A DNA stretch of 64,000 nt, taken from positions 45,636 through 109,635 of the forward strand of contig JASANG010001863.1 in the NCBI GenBank assembly GCA_030248215.1, written 5' to 3'. The DNA is from Enoplolaimus lenunculus. Taxonomy: Eukaryota; Nematoda; Enoplea; Enoplida; Thoracostomopsidae. The translations under genes and the position numbers were made by a program. Within the stretch, counting starts at the first letter, position 1, and each line of letters opens with the position of its first letter. The notes below the pieces were generated by a model that searched no databases, was not told where the DNA came from, and was given only the letters and a program-made list of their open reading frames with translations. Shown here one piece after another: positions 12,501 to 24,103 of this stretch.

Positions 12501-15340
12501 CATTGAAAATTGTTAGCGGTGAAATTAGCAAATTTTGAGTTTTTGATGGTTGAACTTGATTTTTGTTACTTTCAACTTCAGTTGAGATGTTGCTTTCGCG
12601 GAGCGGTTGAGCAGGAGAGTTATGCTCCGATTGAGACCGCTTTGAACCTTGTGATCGTGCGACAAAATAAATTGTATCCGAAAACATCGACGTCAAATGC
12701 GGAAATCCTTCGTTGCAGTTGGCTAAAACAAAATAGGCAAATAATCTCGCTTGTCTTTATACAATCAAACGCAACAATTAGAATAGACAACTGATGATAA
12801 CATTGAACAAAATCTACCTATACGTTTCGTGGACTTAGATTTACAAATGGGCCCATATTCTTAAATGCATATAGCACCTATCACCTGTTAGTAATAGGTC
12901 TTCAAACAAACGAACTGATGCAACTGTAGATCTCGAAATTTGCACAGATGTAGCGAAAATCCAATGCAATAAATGTGCTGGATTTCAAATCTCACCATTC
13001 CCTGGTTTTAAAGTTACAAAACCTGTCACCAACTGGTAATAGGTGCTACACACATTTGAGAATACGGGCTCTGAATTTATTATTTTATATTTGATAATAA
13101 AAAATCTTGATATTGCTAACAACGGCTTCAACCTATAGTAAATTTACGGTTAATTTTGAAAATACAAAAATTCTAAACCAACCTGAATCACTCTAGGTAA
13201 AATTAAAAAATATTACACGTTTCGAAGCTCAAAATAACGTAGCAATTTATCGTCAGATAACTCGTCGCCCGTCAACTTGTAATCCGAAATTTCAACGACT
13301 CGACACTTCGTCGCCTTTCGTTATGCTTCAGCTTAAGCTTAGGATTATGCTTAGGATTCGGTTAAGATTTATTAATTGGCTTTTAGAACACTGTTGAGCG
13401 ACAAGTTGTCGGTAGTCGAATTGTCGTAGATTCCTCGCCAACATATTTAAAGAGGTAAAAAATATCTCGGGAAGCGATTTTTTATGTAATTTGCATATTA
13501 ATGAGGTCACAACTGTTCCGAGAGGATCGATAGTTACCTTGTTCAAACTGCTCGACCACATCAATCACAGCTGATGCAACTGATTCCCCAGCATCGTTGC
13601 CTATTAAACACTCGTAGCGACCTGAATCTTGAGGTGATACACTGAAATGTACATTTAAAGCTGATCAAATTCAACAATCTATGTTATTAAAGCTGGAACG
13701 CCTGACATACGTATTTTCGTTTCAACATTGAACCGCGAGTTATGCGGAATGTTAATCTGTTGCACTTATATGTAGGCATTACAAATCTTGCTGATGACAC
13801 AACAGACCTTTTATGAAACATTAATTAGCTGTAATTGAAAGAAACTTCGCAAGCAAAGCGAACGAGAAGTCAGACTTACGGTTTCGCATTTAAATCGGCC
13901 AAACAATTCTGGTTTGAGTGGACCCAATACTGGGCGGCCGGCCCGTAGCCAGCCCACCTTGCTGGGGGGGGGGGGGGCTAACAAATTTTCAACAGGGGCA
14001 TTTAAAGGTTTTCAATAGCTTGCAAGTAAAATTGAAACTCTTCTACGGGGGAAAAATATTTACACGGTGGACTAAGCCATCTCTGGCCACCCCTTTGCTA
14101 CGGGCCAGCTAGGCGGTTTTTAGACGAACTTTTAACCGATAAAGAAATGTAGCTTTTGAAGGTTCCTTAGTACAATCCTGCGAAACTGTGGGACGTTTAG
14201 TAATCCATGGTAACTGCAGTTCTAAATTCCTTACTCAACAATTTGTAAATATCCATTGTCGAGTAATTGTGCACGTCCGCGTGGTAACTCATCATCCAGT
14301 CGCCTCCATGTCTGATGATATCGTGATTGGGCTGTTTTGGCATCTGGCTTGCATGGCAACACAATCGTTTCTCCAGCCGTAATCCTTGCGTCCGACGGTT
14401 TGTGTACGATGCTTGGTCGATCTGAAAAATTTTCAACTGAAATCGAGTTGTTTTCCACAGTTAATATAAACTTTAGAGTTAAAATTTTACTTATGACTGG
14501 CTCGTAACCAGCTCACCTTGGCTGGGGTGGTAAAATGTTTAAGCATACAGGGTTTTTGATGACTACAAGTTGAAAATTTTCTAGCGGACCACGATTTTTT
14601 CAACGGTGGAGGGCTGACTCTCCGACTCCCTCTAGTTACGGGTCCGACCGCTGAATTTGCGAAATTTCAATATAGCACAACATATATTTGTTTTCTTTGA
14701 AGAGTGTTAGCGAAACTTGGATTGAAAATCGCCGCTCGAAGCTGGAAGATTAAAAACAATCAAAAATACGGCAGCCAGCATCGGGGAACTTCGAACCTGT
14801 GAGAGGTTGACAAAACCATGAATTTTATTATATTTCCGCGGCTTTCACAGTGATTTTTGTGGAATGGATCAAACAAAACTGCTAAACGATACATTTTTCA
14901 GATATATATATAGGTTGAAAATTTTAAACAATTTCGATTTGCTCAAAATAGGCCTTCTGTACTGCCACACCCCGCAGACCGGAATAGATTCGGTGGGCGC
15001 TGCCCACGGCACTGCTTTATACCGCAGTTTACACAATAGTTTTTTGTATTCAGTACGTGAAACGTCCAGAAAAAACAATCGTTCTATGGTCAAATGGTCA
15101 AGACTCGAAACCAAGATAATAAACTTAAATGGGTCAAGGGAACCACTAGTAAAAGCAAAAGTTGAGTTTTGAATAATGGGTTAGCAAAACGAGCACAACG
15201 CAGTACATGGGTCTGGATCATCCAGCTAACCTTTCAGTACGCGCGCGGTTTTAGCAGTTATAAACTACGTTAAGAATCTGAAATATATTAGTTGCTTTTT
15301 GTTGCTAATGTCGTGTTATTATTATTATTATTATTAGTAC

Positions 15341-15400
<60 letters not shown>

Positions 15401-17432
15401 CATTGTTATTATTAATACTATTATTATTAATATTATTATTGTTATTATTACTATTAATAATATTACTATTATTATTATTATTAATATTATTATTAATATT
15501 ATTATTATTATTAGTATTATAATTATTATATCATACCTTTTCGTAATTTTTATCAAATAGCTTTGGATATGGCCAAGAAACCTAACATTACCGACAAGCA
15601 ACGAGCGACGGACTAACCTAAAACATTGATATTGAATGTTTTTGATCGTACACCAACTTCGTCATGCTGATTGCACGTGTAGTAACCAGAATCTGTCCGT
15701 GTGACGTTGTGAATTTTCAACGTTTGGCCGACAATTGAAATACGTTCCGATTGTGTTAAGGATATGTAATCCTGCAAATAACAATAAAATTTTCAAATAC
15801 AATTTTGTTTTTTTTTGATAAAATTATATCAAAAGATCATCTGGATTGCGATTTAATAAAACTGAAACGCAGTAACGATACGAGAAAATTGTTTAAATTA
15901 AAAAGAAAAATATTTCAAAAATAAATACATACATTTTGAAACTTGAGGAAATGTTCGCGAGTCTCTCAAGCGTCATATTATTATCCCAATCATTTCAATA
16001 ATTAATTGATTCAAATGCGACAACTTTTCCGAAAAATTCGATGTTGGAAAGTGGAAAAAGTTACATTGACTCGAAGACGGCACACAAGCGCTAACGGATC
16101 CAGAGAAGGTGTGTACCCCCCCCCCCCCCGGCAGAAAATGTTTTTACGATAAAAGTGTAAGGTCATTACCGTACAATTTTCAGCCTCACAAAATTGGCAC
16201 ATACATAGAATACAGTAAAAATTGCGTTTCATAACTTTTGCAACCCCACCACCTGTCCCAATTTTCTGGATCCGCTGCAGCGAATAAGGACATTTTTGTA
16301 TAATTTACAAAATTGCCAAACCTTTGAACAAAGCCGAAACTTTCAAGAGTCGCCGATACTCCCTTAGATGCTAGGGTCCATAAGCGGGTCTGTAGCCAAG
16401 GGGGCGCGAGACCAGCCTCCCCTAATAAAATTTTGTCCCCCCCCCAGAAAATTTTCAACCTTGCTTGTACGTCAACGAAATTCCATGTCCCCGAAAAATT
16501 TTCGAACCCCCCACCCCCAACAAATTGAGCTGGCTACGGGTCTGCCCACAAGACGTTTTATACTTAGTCAAAAATCGTAAGAAACACCTTTGTCCATTGT
16601 GATTTTAAACGAGTTCCCAACGATTCACACGAAAGCGTTAACGTATTTCCGCTTCGTAATACGATAATATCTTCTGTCGAGTCGTATTGCTCGTGCGAAA
16701 CGGTGACCGGAAGTAGTTGTTCAGTGTTTAATGTGTCACCGGATGTTTGATCTGATTCACCGGAACCCGAGTCTAAAAAATGTTCGCGCGTTTTTAAACA
16801 AAGGTGGGACTTCAATTGCGCAAATTTTAATTCATTCTACAACTGGGTTAAAGGATATTTAATCTAAATTTATGATTTATTGCGTCTGTATTCTGAAACA
16901 TAATATATAATGTAGGTATTTGGTTGCTACATCGCAGTCAAGTTTGCTTGTATCTGATTTGCTGTCTATATTGCAATAAATTAAGAGTCTTGTAACTTCG
17001 ACACTTTCCGCTCAATTTTGAAAATTAAGGCTAGGCAAAGATTTAGGCGTAATGCGCTAAGGTAAGCCTTTTCTGAAAATTAAGCCTAAACCTGAGCCTA
17101 AGTGAAAACCGGTGGAGATAAGGTGTACAAGAGACTAAGGCTCAGGTAAAAAGCTTGCACCAAGATTTAGGCTAAGGTTTAAGTAAAGGCTTAGGCAAAG
17201 ACTTAGGCTTACGCTAAAAGTAAGCCATTTATAAAAAAACCTAAGCCTAAAACTAGAGCCTATAAAATTCCTAAAACATTAACAGCGTACAACAACACAG
17301 CAAATGCAACGTACCGTCTACGGTCAAAGAATCCGTATCATCGGCCAATATTGTCAAAGTTGAACATAAAATGAAACCACAAATCGCAGCGATCACACGG
17401 CCTTGCAATACAAAATACCTTGCCTGGTTCAT
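9579..17432 (-). CDS. Secreted Ig-Ig-serpin fusion protein, 758 aa (8 exons)
   Basis: Exons: 17432-17315, 16772-16588, 15771-15618, 14421-14235, 13641-13538, 12722-11800, 11122-10904, 9965-9579. Phases 1,0,1,2,1,0,0 all agree (2277 bases). Residues 1-30 are a signal peptide. Ig domain 1 (about 62-152) has Cys88, Trp99 and DSGYYTC; Ig domain 2 (about 153-245) has Cys176, Trp191 and DSGRYEC; each is split by an intron. The serpin spans about 258-684: NLLISPLTI (s6B), LANGLYFNGTW (s3A), and the inhibitory hinge EHGTEAAAAT at 633-642. Counting Gly635 as P15 puts P1-P1' at Arg649-Ser650 in ISGRS. The loop is encoded by the last exon. A polar insert of about 38 residues follows helix A. An acidic tail (about 685-758) follows the serpin fold. 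Ser-Gly-Ser-Gly occurs at 41-44 and 720-723. Predicted role: secreted inhibitor of an Arg-specific serine protease. Helix D shows no basic cluster, so an antithrombin-type heparin site is not evident. Confidence 0.88.
10022..10290 (-). mobile_element. Family G element with tRNA-like core, diverged
   Basis: Ends TAACCCTTTCTCACATGAAT and inverse-like GAGAAGGGGTT. The core is a decayed tRNA-like block (see 42719). Lies in the last intron of the Ig-serpin gene. Confidence 0.7.
10483..10680 (+). mobile_element. Family A2 MITE
   Basis: A2 differs from A in its termini: GGCCAAAGTTACTTTAAGGGG at the left, inverse at the right. It keeps the CCTAAG tract. In the last intron of the Ig-serpin gene. Confidence 0.8.
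11319..11505 (-). mobile_element. Family A MITE
   Basis: Both termini are recognisable though mutated, with a short GGCTTA tract. In intron 6 of the Ig-serpin gene; a family E remnant lies next to it at about 11600-11690. Confidence 0.7.
12847..13074 (+). mobile_element. Family H MITE
   Basis: Starts GGGCCCATATTCTTAAATGC and ends in the inverse type (CATTTGAGAATACGGGCT). A second copy lies at 17615-17833, so one flanks each side of the Ig-coding exons. Confidence 0.8.
13240..13565 (-). mobile_element. Family K MITE overlapping an exon
   Basis: Aligns on the minus strand with the copy at 5165-5545, including the CGACAA blocks and a CCTAAG-like tract. The shared sequence starts at GGTCGAGCAG, inside coding exon 5 of the Ig-serpin gene, and includes its splice donor at 13537. 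Confidence 0.65.
13939..14106 (+). mobile_element. Family E MITE (hAT type)
   Basis: Begins GGCCCGTAGCCAGCCCACC, with inverse at the right. Family E is defined at 24803, where the target duplication is clear. In intron 4 of the Ig-serpin gene. Confidence 0.8.
14492..14647 (+). mobile_element. Family E MITE
   Basis: Mutated termini (GGCTCGTAACCAGCTCACC / TAGTTACGGGTCC). In intron 3 of the Ig-serpin gene. Confidence 0.75.
15306..15531. repeat. TTA microsatellite
   Basis: About 225 bp of TTA repeats with scattered changes, in intron 3 of the Ig-serpin gene close to Ig exon 3. Confidence 0.95.
16387..16545 (-). mobile_element. Family E MITE
   Basis: Termini GGTCTGTAGCCAAGGGGG and GCTGGCTACGGGTCTG; in intron 2 of the Ig-serpin gene. 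Confidence 0.8.
16990..17290 (+). repeat. Degenerate TTAGGC/CCTAAG tract
   Basis: Mixed-strand variants of the family A core without clear termini, ending just before the Ig-serpin signal-peptide exon. Confidence 0.6.
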
Positions 17433-17614
17433 GGTTAGCAAGAAACCGACACTAACTGTTCTATATTACTTACAAGACTTGACATTAGTTTGCTTACATT
17501 ACAGCTATTTGGTTGTTAACAACTGTATTGTTTCAGTTGTTTCATAATTGCTAATTAATTTGACCTAAATACAGGTACCGGTATACGTTCGATGGTTCAA
17601 TTTAGCGTAATCTA

Positions 17615-17833
17615 GGGCCCATATTCTTAAATGCATATAGCACCTATCACCAGTTAGTAGAATAGGTTTTAAAACTAACGAACTGATGCAATTGCAGATC
17701 TCAAAAATAATGCACATAAGTAAAGTAAAATCGAATGCAATAAATGTGCTGAATTTCAAACCTTACCATTCGCTGGTTCGAAAGTCACAAGACCAATCAA
17801 CAACTGGTGTGTTACACACGTTTGAGAATACAA
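17615..17833 (+). mobile_element. Family H MITE
   Basis: Second copy of the family at 12847, about 180 bp upstream of the Ig-serpin start codon, so it may sit in the promoter. Confidence 0.8.
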
Positions 17834-18174
17834 GCTTAGGATAAAGGATTTAGTACCGACGTTGCTTAACGAAACGTTTTGCTTGGAAAACTATCAAATT
17901 GTTAACGTTATTCAAAATTCATTACACAACAAACCAGGTCGTTTAGCCGGAAGGAATACAACTTTACTCCGATATGCAACGAAACTTAACGTATCGTAAA
18001 TAAAGTCCAGCAACCTTCGAAATATTTTGAATTTTTGAAAAATATATTTAAAAATTATTTTGTTCAAGACGGTAACTATTATAAGCTGTCAACATTAACG
18101 TATGAGTCAATCAACTTGAAAACAAAAACTGTTCCGACCGACACGAAACTACAAACGGTCGAAGTCCGCGCATG

Positions 18175-18343
18175 TGGCCTAGAGTGGCCAGCGAAGGCTC
18201 AGCCCGCTGTATAAAATTTTTTGGCCTCACCAATGAAAGTTTCAATTTTGCTTGTAAGTCATTGATAACTTTGGAATGCCTATTCTGAAAATTTTTTTAG
18301 CCCCTTCCCATCTGGCAAGGTAAGCTGGTGTACGGGTCTGTCT
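18175..18343 (-). mobile_element. Family E MITE, diverged
   Basis: The interior and right terminus (GTAAGCTGGTGTACGGGTCTG) are recognisable. Confidence 0.6.
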
Positions 18344-19147
18344 GAGCCTTGAGGTATAAAGCGCCTATCCACCTAAATACAGATTTGTTAAATTGCTAAC
18401 CTGCCTAGGCAAATGAAAAATGAAAATTTTGACCTGATATATACAGGAGCGTCCGCAGAAAATTAAGTTTGAGGGGTGCAACGTGTAATTTTGAGTAGCC
18501 GCTACAATTGCAACTCAAAATTGTTTACTTTTAGACCGAGTCAATTTATGGGGCAACAGCCAAATTTGGAAGGTCAGCCTCCCCCAAAGGCATCCGACTT
18601 AAATACCCAATGAACGGCTTTGACATTCAGCGCAACGCAATTTACGATTTTGGTCACAGTAAACGGAAATTAAATTTCGTTATAAGTTTTACAAATCAGA
18701 ACTTAGATAATTCGCTGTATACTGTTTCTAATCCAAGCATTTCCGGCAAAATTAGCTTTCAACTCTGCTAAACAACCGGCGTCTACAACCTGAGGCTACA
18801 CACGTCTCAGTATTCCAAAACAATTTTTTATAAAGGTTCTGCTTAGCTTATTTAAATTTTTCTTAACTGAAACTCTTAACTTTACACCCCCAACGAAATA
18901 TTGCAGCAGCAACGACGGCTAATTTCCTCGCTGAAACTATGAAACTACTAAAAAGGCCTTCGTCCCGTTGAGTTTGACCTTCCAGCAAATTTATGGACTG
19001 ACAAAAAGGTTCGCATGGAGACAATTTTGATTAAAAACAACGCCGTTACTTAATCGCAACGCGTAATCTACCCCTTTACAGTACCACTGATTTTACATTA
19101 TTAATACACAATCGGCCAAATGGTACACATTTTCCGGCAATGTTTTA

Positions 19148-19328
19148 CCATAGAATACAGGCACGCAGCCAGCTCACCTTGCTTGGGGGGGGGGGCTAAA
19201 AAATTTTCAGGAGGGGCATTTAAAGGTTTTCAATGACTTTTACAAGCATGGTTGAAAATCTTCTAAGGAAGCCAAAATTTTCTCAGTGGGGCTGAAGCCA
19301 TCAGGCTTCAACTTGGCGCGTAAGCCCC
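19148..19328 (+). mobile_element. Family E MITE
   Basis: CAGGCACGCAGCCAGC start with a G run; right end degraded. Confidence 0.7.
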
Positions 19329-19395
19329 CACAGTATATCACATATAAACCGTTTTGAATCAAAAGTTACTCACGTACAACTCTGGGCTCGCAATG

Positions 19396-19503
19396 ATGGA
19401 TCCAGAAACTTTTGACGGGGGGTAGCAGCCGCTTTATAAAGCAAGATTTTGGTTATTGAGAGAGCTATAGTCTGTGTGGGCCCGCCTTTGGATCCGCCAG
19501 AGT
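19396..19503 (+). mobile_element. Family F fragment (hAT type)
   Basis: GATGGATCCAG to GGATCCGCCAGAG, internally deleted relative to 42246. Confidence 0.5.
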
Positions 19504-20339
19504 GCGTGTGTGTGTTCTCGACAATTCGTTTGCCCAAAATACCTCAGTGTGTCAAATTTCAGCAACTTTTTCAAGCATTGAGCAATTTATCAAATGTGAA
19601 AATTTCAAATTTGTTGACGCTGGTATAATAATAACATCAACGAAAAAAACGAAGCAGGCAAAACGTGGCTAAGCAGTTACGTGATCAATCATTCTAGCGA
19701 AACTGAACCAAAAGACTGGTTCGAACCAGAATCGAGGATCGAGGGCGCATTGAGTCTCCCCTCTAAAAAATTACTTTGACAAATTTATTTATGCTAATCG
19801 AAAGTCAATTTATGTTGAAGTAAAAACAGACTTAAGCACAAAACCGTATATACTTAATTAATTGACGTGGCTGTATGTCTAAATCAGAGTCTTAGCCGCG
19901 CCCATGGCTAAAAATACCACAACTTTGTAGTGGTAAACGATGTTTAGTTTTGAAACTTTTCAATAACATTAGTAGCAGGCTTTATATGCTTAAAACAAAG
20001 GTGATAGTAAGCGTTTATGTGTGTTTTTAAGGTGATGAGTACTGCAATATTAACACCGCTGTCAAGTGTCAAAAAATGCTATGATCAGTTATCCGTCCCT
20101 TAGCCGGCGTTTACTCAAAAATGATTAATTTTAAAATTTGTTTGCACAAATATTTGAGCTTCTAATGACGTTCTCTGATCATTATTTACACCTAAAATTT
20201 AAATTTTTAAAATATTCGATTTTTTGAGGTCGTAAGGTCTACATTTGGAACCGAAAGAAAATTGTCAAAAAGCCAGGCAATTTGTGTACTCTACGAGGCA
20301 GAATAAGAGTTGAGTCGAATGGAGTTAAATTGTCTGGTA

Positions 20340-20500
20340 ATCTACTATTGTTTCTACGGTCTAAGCTTAAAGCCTAAACGTTGAAAAGGTGTGTTCCAAA
20401 GCCTAAGCCTAAGCCTAAGCCTAAGCAAAAAAATGTAATCTAGAATTGAAACCTACTCTTTTATAGACTCACCAGAAACCTGGACGCCGCTTAAAGTAAC
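20340..20500 (+). mobile_element. Family A2 MITE
   Basis: CCTAAG tract and right end (GACGCCGCTTAAAGTAACATG); left terminus decayed. Confidence 0.7.
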
Positions 20501-20984
20501 ATGGGACGTTGTTTTCATTGACAGAAGTCGATGAAATGTAACAACTGATAAGGTGCGGTTGAAATGGTGTTTCGATCACGAGCGCCGACACAGGTTTGGG
20601 CTTGGGTCACGTTTTTCAAGTGGAGTCCAGTAGAGGAAATTTTGAATAACTTAGCGCAGATGCAAACTTAAAGTTTTTTTCGCTATATGCTTACATATCT
20701 AAAAATTGCTTAGAAATCGTAAAAGTTTGCAGTAGGACGACTTGTACATATGTCTCGTCACCCAGAAGTATCGGATTCAAATCTGGCTCCGGTTTAGGTT
20801 TCAGACTTTAGGACAACCATGGGTGATACAATAGAAGTAGGTCTTTGCAGTACAGGCTTTGACAAGCCATGTGAAGGTACCTGGAATGCACCTGCGGTGG
20901 TTTACACGCGATATTATGATAATCTTTTTTTTGCAAACATGAAAACAAAAATAATTTGAATTGGCAAAAAGGTATAATTACATA

Positions 20985-21250
20985 CCGATCGCATAATATA
21001 ATATATAAGCGATAATGCAAGGTTTTACTTAGGAATGTACTTTCAAAACTAAAGTACGCTTTAAAGTTTTGAACTACTTTGTTAGGTAGCGGAGTCTTTT
21101 GTGCGCTCCAATTAGAAATAATTGACAATTATAGACTCTATTTAGGGTTTAGGGACTCTATCCGCTTACGAACTCATATTAGGGATACGGACTCCTATTG
21201 ATTGGGACTCAAAATGGGGACAGCCCCCTCTTATTCGGGTCATTACAGTA
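20985..21250 (+). mobile_element. Family B MITE, left end missing
   Basis: Matches the right two-thirds of the complete copy at 53595, ending CGGGTCATTACAGTA. Confidence 0.75.
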
Positions 21251-21905
21251 ACCGAATGAAACTGGCATTTCGTTCAAGCTTGACTCCAGACAACACGAAA
21301 TCGTTGAAAGGATAGACGTAACGTTTGAGCAGGCAATTGACTTAAACCTAATATTCTTCTATCTGTGAATCTGCGAGCCATAGGTTCTCGGCTGGCGCTA
21401 TTAAGTGAACAACAATGATATTTGATACCTCGCTTATCGACAAATTGCAAGACACAAAGCGCCAGTCTGTATACCCCGAATGTAGGGCTATTTACCTACA
21501 AGTTGAGTGTATTTATAAGAAAAGCAAAAACAATGCAAGATCCACAATAATTGACGTGTAGGGCGACAGCAAAATGACACACTATTCCAAGTCATTAATA
21601 ATTTGTGCACTTTATCAATTCCTGTGATTAATATTATTATTCAACGGACGTAGACTGAAATTAAATTTGTATTTTAAGTACGTAAAAGCCCAATTAATCT
21701 TACACATATTTGGGGCGATGTTTATGAAAATATTTTGTATCAAAAATGCCAAAATTTTAAATTTTTCTGTGGTACTAAACATTTAAAGTAGGGCAAAAAC
21801 CCGGTTACCTCATTTGGTAGCGGAAATTAGCGAAAAATGCATTTTGAAGAAAATATATTTTGACTGGCTGACTATAGATTAATCTTGTCGAGTCAAAATT
21901 TAGTG

Positions 21906-21909
21906 TTGC

Positions 21910-21941
<32 letters not shown>

Positions 21942-21943
21942 TG
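21906..21943. repeat. TTG microsatellite
   Basis: About twelve TTG (CAA) units. Confidence 0.9.
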
Positions 21944-22570
21944 ATTTTTAACATGTCTGCTGTATTATTTAAACCCAAATGTATCAAGTTTCAGATTTTC
22001 GCTGACTGGTTATACAAATGAGTTTTGTCCTGGTTCATTGCGAAACTACTGTTACTATTTATTTAATTTTATATTTCACTCTAAAGCAGGCAACATAATA
22101 CTTGAAATATTAAAAAATTGCCGTCATCGTATACACTTTTGCCATTAAGTATTAAACTAGACTTAAGCTTAGGTTTAAGAAAAACCTGGCTGTACCTAAA
22201 TCTTGGCGTAAGCTATGCATGAGTCTAAGCCTGAGCATTATCACCTGTAATCATTTCAGGCAGTACAAATAACCTTCGTGTTCTGTAACCAAGACAATAA
22301 AGCACATTTTTAAAACTCACGGTATCGGCAATGAATATGAATGAAACCAAACAACACTGGTCAACCAATGATTTTGAATAAAACGCCGAACCTGATGCGC
22401 GTAACCTTAATTTTCTTTGATCTAACCTGCGTATAACAAGCCTTACTGAAGGCTGCAAGGCAGCATAGATCCACGTAGGCTATGCGGTTTTAAACCGAAA
22501 ACTCAACTGCAAAATTTACTATCAATATTTAGACTGAAATGGTGTCTTGCTTGCTGCGTGTGCGTTTCGC

Positions 22571-22641
22571 TCACAATCTTTCCTCACTAAATGCAAATCG
22601 TTTGCCGTCATCGTCAGAAATTTCTGGATCTGACATTGGAC
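22571..22641 (-). other. Candidate terminal exon, gene unknown
   Basis: After an AAG acceptor, one frame reads GPMSDPEISDDDGKRF and on through FSEERL to a stop, a plausible acidic C-terminus. A second frame on the same strand is also open, and no upstream exon of matching phase was found. It could belong with the small membrane protein candidate at 24686-25185, but the phases do not match as I read them. Confidence 0.22.
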
Positions 22642-23064
22642 CTTGAACATGCATAATAAACCAATGTATGAAAAATTATTTAATTATTCCAACGCACGAT
22701 ATAGTCTTAAAAATTGACTTGTTGCGATATCGACTGACAGCAAACAACTGTAGGTATACTCAAGCAATCAACTTCCGGTTAAACCCGTGTCTAATGTACG
22801 GAACCAAAAATTTTCTTTAATCCAAACCGTGTATGACAACCAGTTAATAAACCTTCTCTACAAAAGTGTACACCATCTCACAACCAGAAACGGTTAGCAA
22901 ACGAGTGAGCAGCATTCCTAGACATGACTATACGAATATTTTCCTAACATAGAATTCTTTTAGTGCTGTAGTTCAGGCCGCAGGCGATCGAAAATATCTG
23001 TAGGGTGAGGTTGGCGCTTCTCTCAGTTGTCCGCCATATTAGCGATACGTCACATGTATGACTG

Positions 23065-23390
23065 GACCGTAACAGCAGTAGAAGCATATTCCTAAGCCTA
23101 AGCCTAAAGCCTAAGCTTGAGCCTAATCCTAAGACGTAATGATGAGCCGGTTCCTAAGCCTAAGCCTATGCCTTAGCCTAATCCTAAGACGTAATGATGA
23201 GCTTATTCCTAAGCCTATTCCTAAAGCCTAAGCCTAAGCTTGAACCTAACCCTCAGACGTAATGATGAGCCTATTCCTAAGCCTAAGCCTAAGCCTAAGC
23301 CTAAGCTTAAAAAAACAGTCTAAAGCTTAAACTAACTCTATTACAGCCCCGTCGGAAAACGATCCGGCCGTGTTCTATACATGAGCCGGC
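23065..23390 (+). mobile_element. Family A MITE with expanded CCTAAG core
   Basis: Termini of subtype A3 (GTAACAGCAGTAGAAGC left; GATCCGGCCGTGTTCTATAC right). The core is about four copies of a ~60-bp unit ending GACGTAATGATGAGCC. Confidence 0.8.
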
Positions 23391-23699
23391 GATATTATAA
23401 AACTAAAATTATTCAGTAATCAACAGATCACATAATCTTTAAAATTCAACACTAGTGATTGTGACTGTGAAAGAAAACAACAACATACAACTGGTCAAAC
23501 CACGACTTCCGGTAAAACCCGTAATCAAGGTTCTAAATATACGTATATATAACGAGAAAAAAAGCTACACATTATAGCGTGGGCAGTTGCCTTTTACTAT
23601 AAGCTTTGTGGTCATTTAAATAGGATTTAGGATTATGTATCGTATATATGGTCATGGCAAACTGTGACAGGAGTTACTCCAGTTATGGTAGCGATCAGA

Positions 23700-23830
23700 G
23701 TGGGAAGTGGGTAAGGATTTTTTTACCCGACCCGCGCTTTTACCCGCGCAAGCAAGAAGTTTTTACCCGCGGGTATCACGCGCAAAGAAAGATCTACCCA
23801 CGACCCGCCTTTTACTCGCACCTGAAGTCA
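23700..23830. mobile_element. Family N fragment
   Basis: Repeated TTTTTACCCGCG and CGGGTA words as in the longer copy at 58985-59395. Confidence 0.5.
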
Positions 23831-23891
23831 AACCAGTATTTTAAAGATCGCTGGTGATTCGCTTCACTTTAACAACGTCAAACCGACTTAC

Positions 23892-24103
23892 TACACTGCA
23901 AAAATGGTGAGTCAAATTGACTCTCATCGAATTAGCCTTTTCCGGACTACACAAACTGAGTCAAATTCGACTCAGACAGAGTCAAATTAGATTCAGTGAG
24001 CGAGTCGGGTGAGTCGAATTTGACTCTGGCGGAGTCGAAGTTGACTCCCGGAAAAGCCTATTTCGGAGAGAGTCAATTTGACTCGCCATTTTTTGCAGCG
24101 TAG
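23892..24103. mobile_element. Family C MITE, complete
   Basis: Full palindromic structure from TACACTGCAAAAATGG to CCATTTTTTGCAGCGTA. Confidence 0.9.

Larger units (their letters stand above)
18345..20984. other. Transposon-rich intergenic DNA, no gene recognised
   Basis: Holds the elements listed separately; between them I saw no convincing exon on either strand. Confidence 0.45.
22280..23560. repeat. Three diverged copies of a ~130-bp repeat
   Basis: Blocks at about 22335-22450, 22725-22860 and 23470-23560 share ACTGGTCAA / ACTTCCGG(T)TAAAACCCG / CGTATA(T)AAC-like words in the same order. I do not recognise the family; element or degenerate local duplication are both possible. Confidence 0.4.

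Noticed and set aside
15292-15601. Long poly-Leu and poly-Ile ORFs on both strands
   Set aside because: They are translations of the TTA microsatellite inside an Ig-serpin intron.
9579-17432. Calling the serpin an antithrombin orthologue
   Set aside because: Only the P4-P1' residues match closely; the basic helix D heparin site is not evident and the Ig domains and tail are foreign to antithrombin. Convergence is equally possible.
23065-23390. TTAGGC-like tracts as a chromosome end
   Set aside because: They are interspersed, on both strands, degenerate and enclosed in MITE termini, with genes on both sides.
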